In this document: positions 61,862 through 64,000 of the stretch, piece by piece | Layout: every line of letters starts with the position of its first letter | Position numbering within the stretch: position 1 is the first letter of the stretch | Assembly: GCF_022627325.1 (NCBI RefSeq) | Contig: NZ_JAETZZ010000011.1 | Span: forward strand, 124,001-188,000 | Direction of reading: 5' to 3' | From: Pseudomonas putida | GTDB taxonomy: Bacteria; Pseudomonadota; Gammaproteobacteria; Pseudomonadales; Pseudomonadaceae | Length of the DNA stretch: 64,000 bases | The notes under the pieces: generated by a model | Told to the model about the DNA's origin: nothing | Databases searched by the model: none | What the model saw: only the letters and a program-made list of their open reading frames with translations | Position numbers and translations under genes: made by a program

Positions 61862-61912
61862 CGCAAAAATTTTGCGAGGATGCTCTGCACCCAAAATTTA
61901 GTTGGGCTAAAT
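61862..61912. promoter_or_regulatory. Palindromes in the divergent region of the XRE-like gene
   Basis: CGCAAAA-A-TTTTGCG (61,862-61,876) is a perfect 7+1+7 palindrome. ATTTAG-TTGGG-CTAAAT (61,896-61,912) is a perfect 6-bp inverted repeat with a 5-nt spacer. Both lie in the 324-bp gap (61,765-62,088) between the regulator and a divergent hypothetical gene. Autoregulatory operators are the likely reading. Confidence 0.55.
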
Positions 61913-62026
61913 ATATGCCGTAAATTGACAAAAGTAGGATGCGGAGAAGTTGGTGCATTGCCTCCGGGCGGTGGCGTCACGTAACAGGCTGGAAAGCCTA
62001 GGCAGAGTGGTGCGTTGCATTAATCG

Positions 62027-62055
62027 CGTAGTAATTGCTTTCGACTACGGTTTTT
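62027..62055 (+). terminator. Hairpin plus T run upstream of the 62,089 gene
   Basis: CGTAGT at 62,027-62,032 pairs with ACTACG at 62,044-62,049, followed by GTTTTT. If transcription starts upstream of it, it could act as an attenuator for the next gene; otherwise a terminator. The 6-bp stem is modest. Confidence 0.35.
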
Positions 62056-62088
62056 GTGTGCGAGTAGATAAACGTAAGGATAGGAAAT

Positions 62089-62511
62089 ATGTTCGTAGCT
62101 CATGAATCTTGGAGTTCAAACGCATCTGCGCTGTTAGGCGAAGGCCACACATGCATGAGGATTGTGGAGTGGCAAAGCTTCTATCACCTGTATCAAATAG
62201 TCGTGAATGAAATGCAAGGCGGAAAAAAGGTTGCGCGTCAATATTTTCTAAGTGATGTGGATGAATTGGAAAACGTTCTTGAAAATCAGAGTGATGAATT
62301 TGAAGTGGCGGAGGTTTTGTTGCAGAGTCCTGGCTGGATGAACGGAAGTGGGGGGTGGGCTCTGAATAAGATTTTGAGTTTAATCGTTGGGCGTGGGCAA
62401 GAGGGCGGTAAAGTCATCATGCATAAAGTAGGGGAGGGCGTGGTTTACACGTCACCGGCTGGGGGTAAGATTGATACGTTAGAGGAGGACGGCTTCAAAG
62501 TCCTTATCTAA
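62089..62511 (+). CDS. Hypothetical protein
   Basis: 140 residues, soluble, acidic, no signal peptide. Segments FYHLYQIVVNEMQGGKKVAR and VGEGVVYTSPAGGKIDTLEE are visible. I do not recognise a family. AAGGATAGG lies 5 nt upstream of the ATG, a strong ribosome binding site. Base composition is clearly AT-richer than the core genes, consistent with recent transfer. Confidence 0.7.
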   Translation: MFVAHESWSSNASALLGEGHTCMRIVEWQSFYHLYQIVVNEMQGGKKVARQYFLSDVDELENVLENQSDEFEVAEVLLQSPGWMNGSGGWALNKILSLIVGRGQEGGKVIMHKVGEGVVYTSPAGGKIDTLEEDGFKVLI

Positions 62512-62660
62512 GTTTCCGGTTAGGTAGGGTGTAGTGGATTTACTTGATTAACCGCTAGCGCTATACAGCAGGCACGCTGCGAACGCTCGCGTGAAATGGC
62601 GAAATATGCTGTGCCATGAACGGTGCGAGACGAGATGCCGGATTCGGTTGGGAGTGCGTC

Positions 62661-63185
62661 ATGATGAGCTCAGTTCGACCACGGTTAATAAGCCCCGGCG
62701 ACGCCGTTCTGTTTCTAGACTTCGACGGCGTGCTGCATCCCGATGCTGCATTTCGTACCAAGCACGGGATCGAGTTGCGGGCAGCCGGAGAGTTGATGAT
62801 GCATGCAGAAGTGCTGCAGGGCATTTTGGATGACTTTCCAAGAGTTAGGATTTCACTATCTACATCTTGGGTTCGAATGCTCGGCTATCAAAGAGCGCGT
62901 GCCGCCTTGCCTGAGGGGTTGCGAAATCGAACGGTATCTGCGACTTGGCATTCCCGAATGCGCGCTACGGCGAGGGAAGGGTATGACCTTTGTACTCGGT
63001 ATGAGCAAATTTGCGGTGCTGTAGCACGAGCTGGAATTACTCGGTGGGTCGCGATAGATGACGATCCAGATTTCAGTTGGCCCGACGGTGATTCTCGTTT
63101 GGTTCGTTGTGACCGTAATCAAGGGCTGGGAAGTCCGACAACGCAAGAAGAACTGCGAGTAAAGCTGGCGAAGCTGTTCAGCTGA
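62661..63185 (+). CDS. HAD-fold hydrolase domain protein (HAD_SAK-like)
   Basis: 174 residues with the HAD motif I DFDGVLHP (VLFLDFDGVLHPDAAF) at about residues 17-32, LSTSWVR as motif II, and DDDPDFSWP as motif IV. This resembles the HAD domains of the Swiss-army-knife RNA-repair group, often carried alone in accessory regions. A GGGAG precedes the ATG at 62,661. Phosphatase activity is plausible; the substrate is unknown. Confidence 0.75.
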   Translation: MMSSVRPRLISPGDAVLFLDFDGVLHPDAAFRTKHGIELRAAGELMMHAEVLQGILDDFPRVRISLSTSWVRMLGYQRARAALPEGLRNRTVSATWHSRMRATAREGYDLCTRYEQICGAVARAGITRWVAIDDDPDFSWPDGDSRLVRCDRNQGLGSPTTQEELRVKLAKLFS

Positions 63186-63283
63186 ACTCAATCCCACCGA
63201 GTAGGAATTTTCACCCGCTACAGGGTGCTCACCATCCTGTGCGCTGTGGCGATCGGACTCAATCACGCTTATCGAGGTTCCTG

Positions 63284-63625
63284 ATGATTAAGAAGCGAGC
63301 TCCCCTTTCGACGCGTGATGCGGTTGATGATCCTGCGGTCACAATGCCGCGCACCGTATTGAAGGCGATGGAACTGAGTTTCGGATTTCCGATCACGGCA
63401 TATCTGTCGGCAGCTGTGTTCGGTGCAGGGGAGTTCTACATTGAGGGGTTCGTGTTTAAAGACAGCTGTAGACGCTTCGATGATGGAGCCAGGATTCGTA
63501 CCTCTATCATCATGTCGTCTCAAACTGTCGAGGGGTACTTCGTTGCGCAGACGCTGAGTAGTACATATGTGATTTGTGATTGGGCAGGCGTCGACGCAAC
63601 TGATCAAACAAGATTCAAGCATTGA
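63284..63625 (+). CDS. Hypothetical protein
   Basis: 113 residues, soluble, no signal peptide. RAPLSTRDAVDDPAVTMPRT at the N-terminus and SFGFPITAYLSAAVFGAGEF in the middle are visible, the latter moderately hydrophobic. I do not recognise it. A GAGG motif lies 6 nt upstream of the ATG. It lies about 100 bp after the HAD-like gene on the same strand and may be part of the same transcript. Confidence 0.6.
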   Translation: MIKKRAPLSTRDAVDDPAVTMPRTVLKAMELSFGFPITAYLSAAVFGAGEFYIEGFVFKDSCRRFDDGARIRTSIIMSSQTVEGYFVAQTLSSTYVICDWAGVDATDQTRFKH

Positions 63626-63722
63626 TCAAGTGACGCCTGCGGGAGGCTGGTTATGCGACGGTTTCAATCCAGCCGGCCTGCAGCCCGGAGGAGCGATAGA
63701 TCGAATTACAGATGCTGCTGCA

Positions 63723-63893
63723 TCACATAGTCGAGAGAAGTTTTCTCAGAAACTCCTGGCGACGGTGAATGCTACCGAGGATCTTGTAGTCGCGCTCACC
63801 ATCTTGGTTAAGGCTGCCCGCGTCCATCAGACCTAGGATATAGCCCTCGATTTTGTTCCTTGCCTGCCGAGTCGTTAGAAAACGTTGGGGCAT
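63723..63893 (-). CDS. Possible small 56-residue protein
   Basis: ATG at 63,893 to TGA at 63,723-63,725 reads 56 codons (MPQRFLTTRQARNKIEGYIL, then DGERDYKILGSIHRRQEFLR). The composition is protein-like, helical and basic. There is no obvious ribosome binding site, and an antisense plus-strand frame covers the same stretch. I do not recognise it. Confidence 0.4.
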   Translation of the reverse strand: MPQRFLTTRQARNKIEGYILGLMDAGSLNQDGERDYKILGSIHRRQEFLRKLLSTM

Positions 63894-64000
63894 TGAGCAA
63901 TGTTTCGTAGTAACCCAAGACTGCTGGCGTGTTCAAGCGAGATCTCCACGAGATAAACCTGGAGCGATTTTATCATGCGTATACTCAATCGCCTGTTACT

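Larger units (their letters stand above)
61042..64000. other. AT-richer accessory region, probable genomic-island edge
   Basis: From about 61,042 to the end of the window composition drops visibly in GC and the genes are orphans with no housekeeping role. It starts exactly where the MscS/YbdG-type gene is interrupted. No integrase, tRNA or transposase is seen within the window, so the mechanism and other boundary are unknown. The last about 107 bp (63,894-64,000) hold no recognisable gene. Confidence 0.6.

Noticed and set aside
61604..61984. 126-codon plus-strand frame
   Set aside because: Antisense to the XRE-like regulator and covering its palindromic operator region; basic, low-complexity translation.
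63576..63836. 86-codon plus-strand frame at the window's right end
   Set aside because: No ribosome binding site and no protein-like pattern; the opposite strand 63,723-63,893 looks more protein-like, though both remain uncertain.

Overview
The window looks like a chromosomal segment of a Pseudomonas, most likely of the P. putida group. It is GC-rich with tightly packed genes. It carries the Pseudomonas neighbourhood of tandem fadD2/fadD1, a MaoC-type hydratase, a gamma-glutamylputrescine synthetase/oxidase-like pair and hrpA. It also has Pseudomonas-typical families (DUF2790, DUF3077, DUF6124, CvfB-like S1 protein) and REP-like intergenic repeats. No rRNA or tRNA gene or CRISPR array was seen. 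All assignments come from reading the sequence; no database search was run.

Layout. 1-4.3 kb: cysK, an LpxO-like dioxygenase, a DMT transporter and a DUF4265 protein. 4.3-19.9 kb: the main accessory block on the minus strand. It is a polycistron of about 14 genes, from an ABC importer (ATPase, binding protein, permease) through SDR, cupin, alpha/beta hydrolase, IclR regulator, SDR, ThDP enzyme, aspartate-dehydrogenase-like protein, aldehyde dehydrogenase, extradiol-type VOC dioxygenase, a small protein, a Rieske oxygenase and its flavin/[2Fe-2S] reductase, ending at a terminator, followed by an outer-membrane porin. It reads as a complete uptake and ring-cleavage pathway whose substrate I cannot name. 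Three copies of a GTTTTAYANRTGAAAC-type palindrome precede it and a degenerate fourth precedes the porin, which suggests one regulon under the embedded IclR protein.

20-36 kb: housekeeping and small accessory genes: aceK, a lipoprotein, a CvfB-like protein, a beta-helix protein, CsbD, YihY, a deformylase, a MocR regulator divergent from a threonine dehydratase and a LysE exporter, and an ECF42-type sigma factor with its DGPF/YCII neighbours. 35-59 kb: lipid and polyamine metabolism (MaoC, fadD2, fadD1, PuuA/PuuB-like), hrpA, a FabH-like synthase, a porin, a FemAB-like protein, an ABC exporter, PpiA, a LysR regulator, an azoreductase and two exporters.

59.2-60.2 kb: a DUF6124-DUF3077 gene pair preceded by about 220 nt of leader with strikingly ordered, mutually exclusive complementarities. 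One of these covers the Shine-Dalgarno sequence of the first gene. I consider this the strongest candidate for an undescribed regulatory element here.

60.4-64.0 kb: a 5'-truncated MscS/YbdG-type channel gene marks an abrupt junction at about 61,041. Beyond it the composition becomes AT-richer and the genes are orphans (an XRE-like regulator with palindromic sites, hypothetical proteins, a HAD-fold protein). This is consistent with the edge of a genomic island that runs out of the window.
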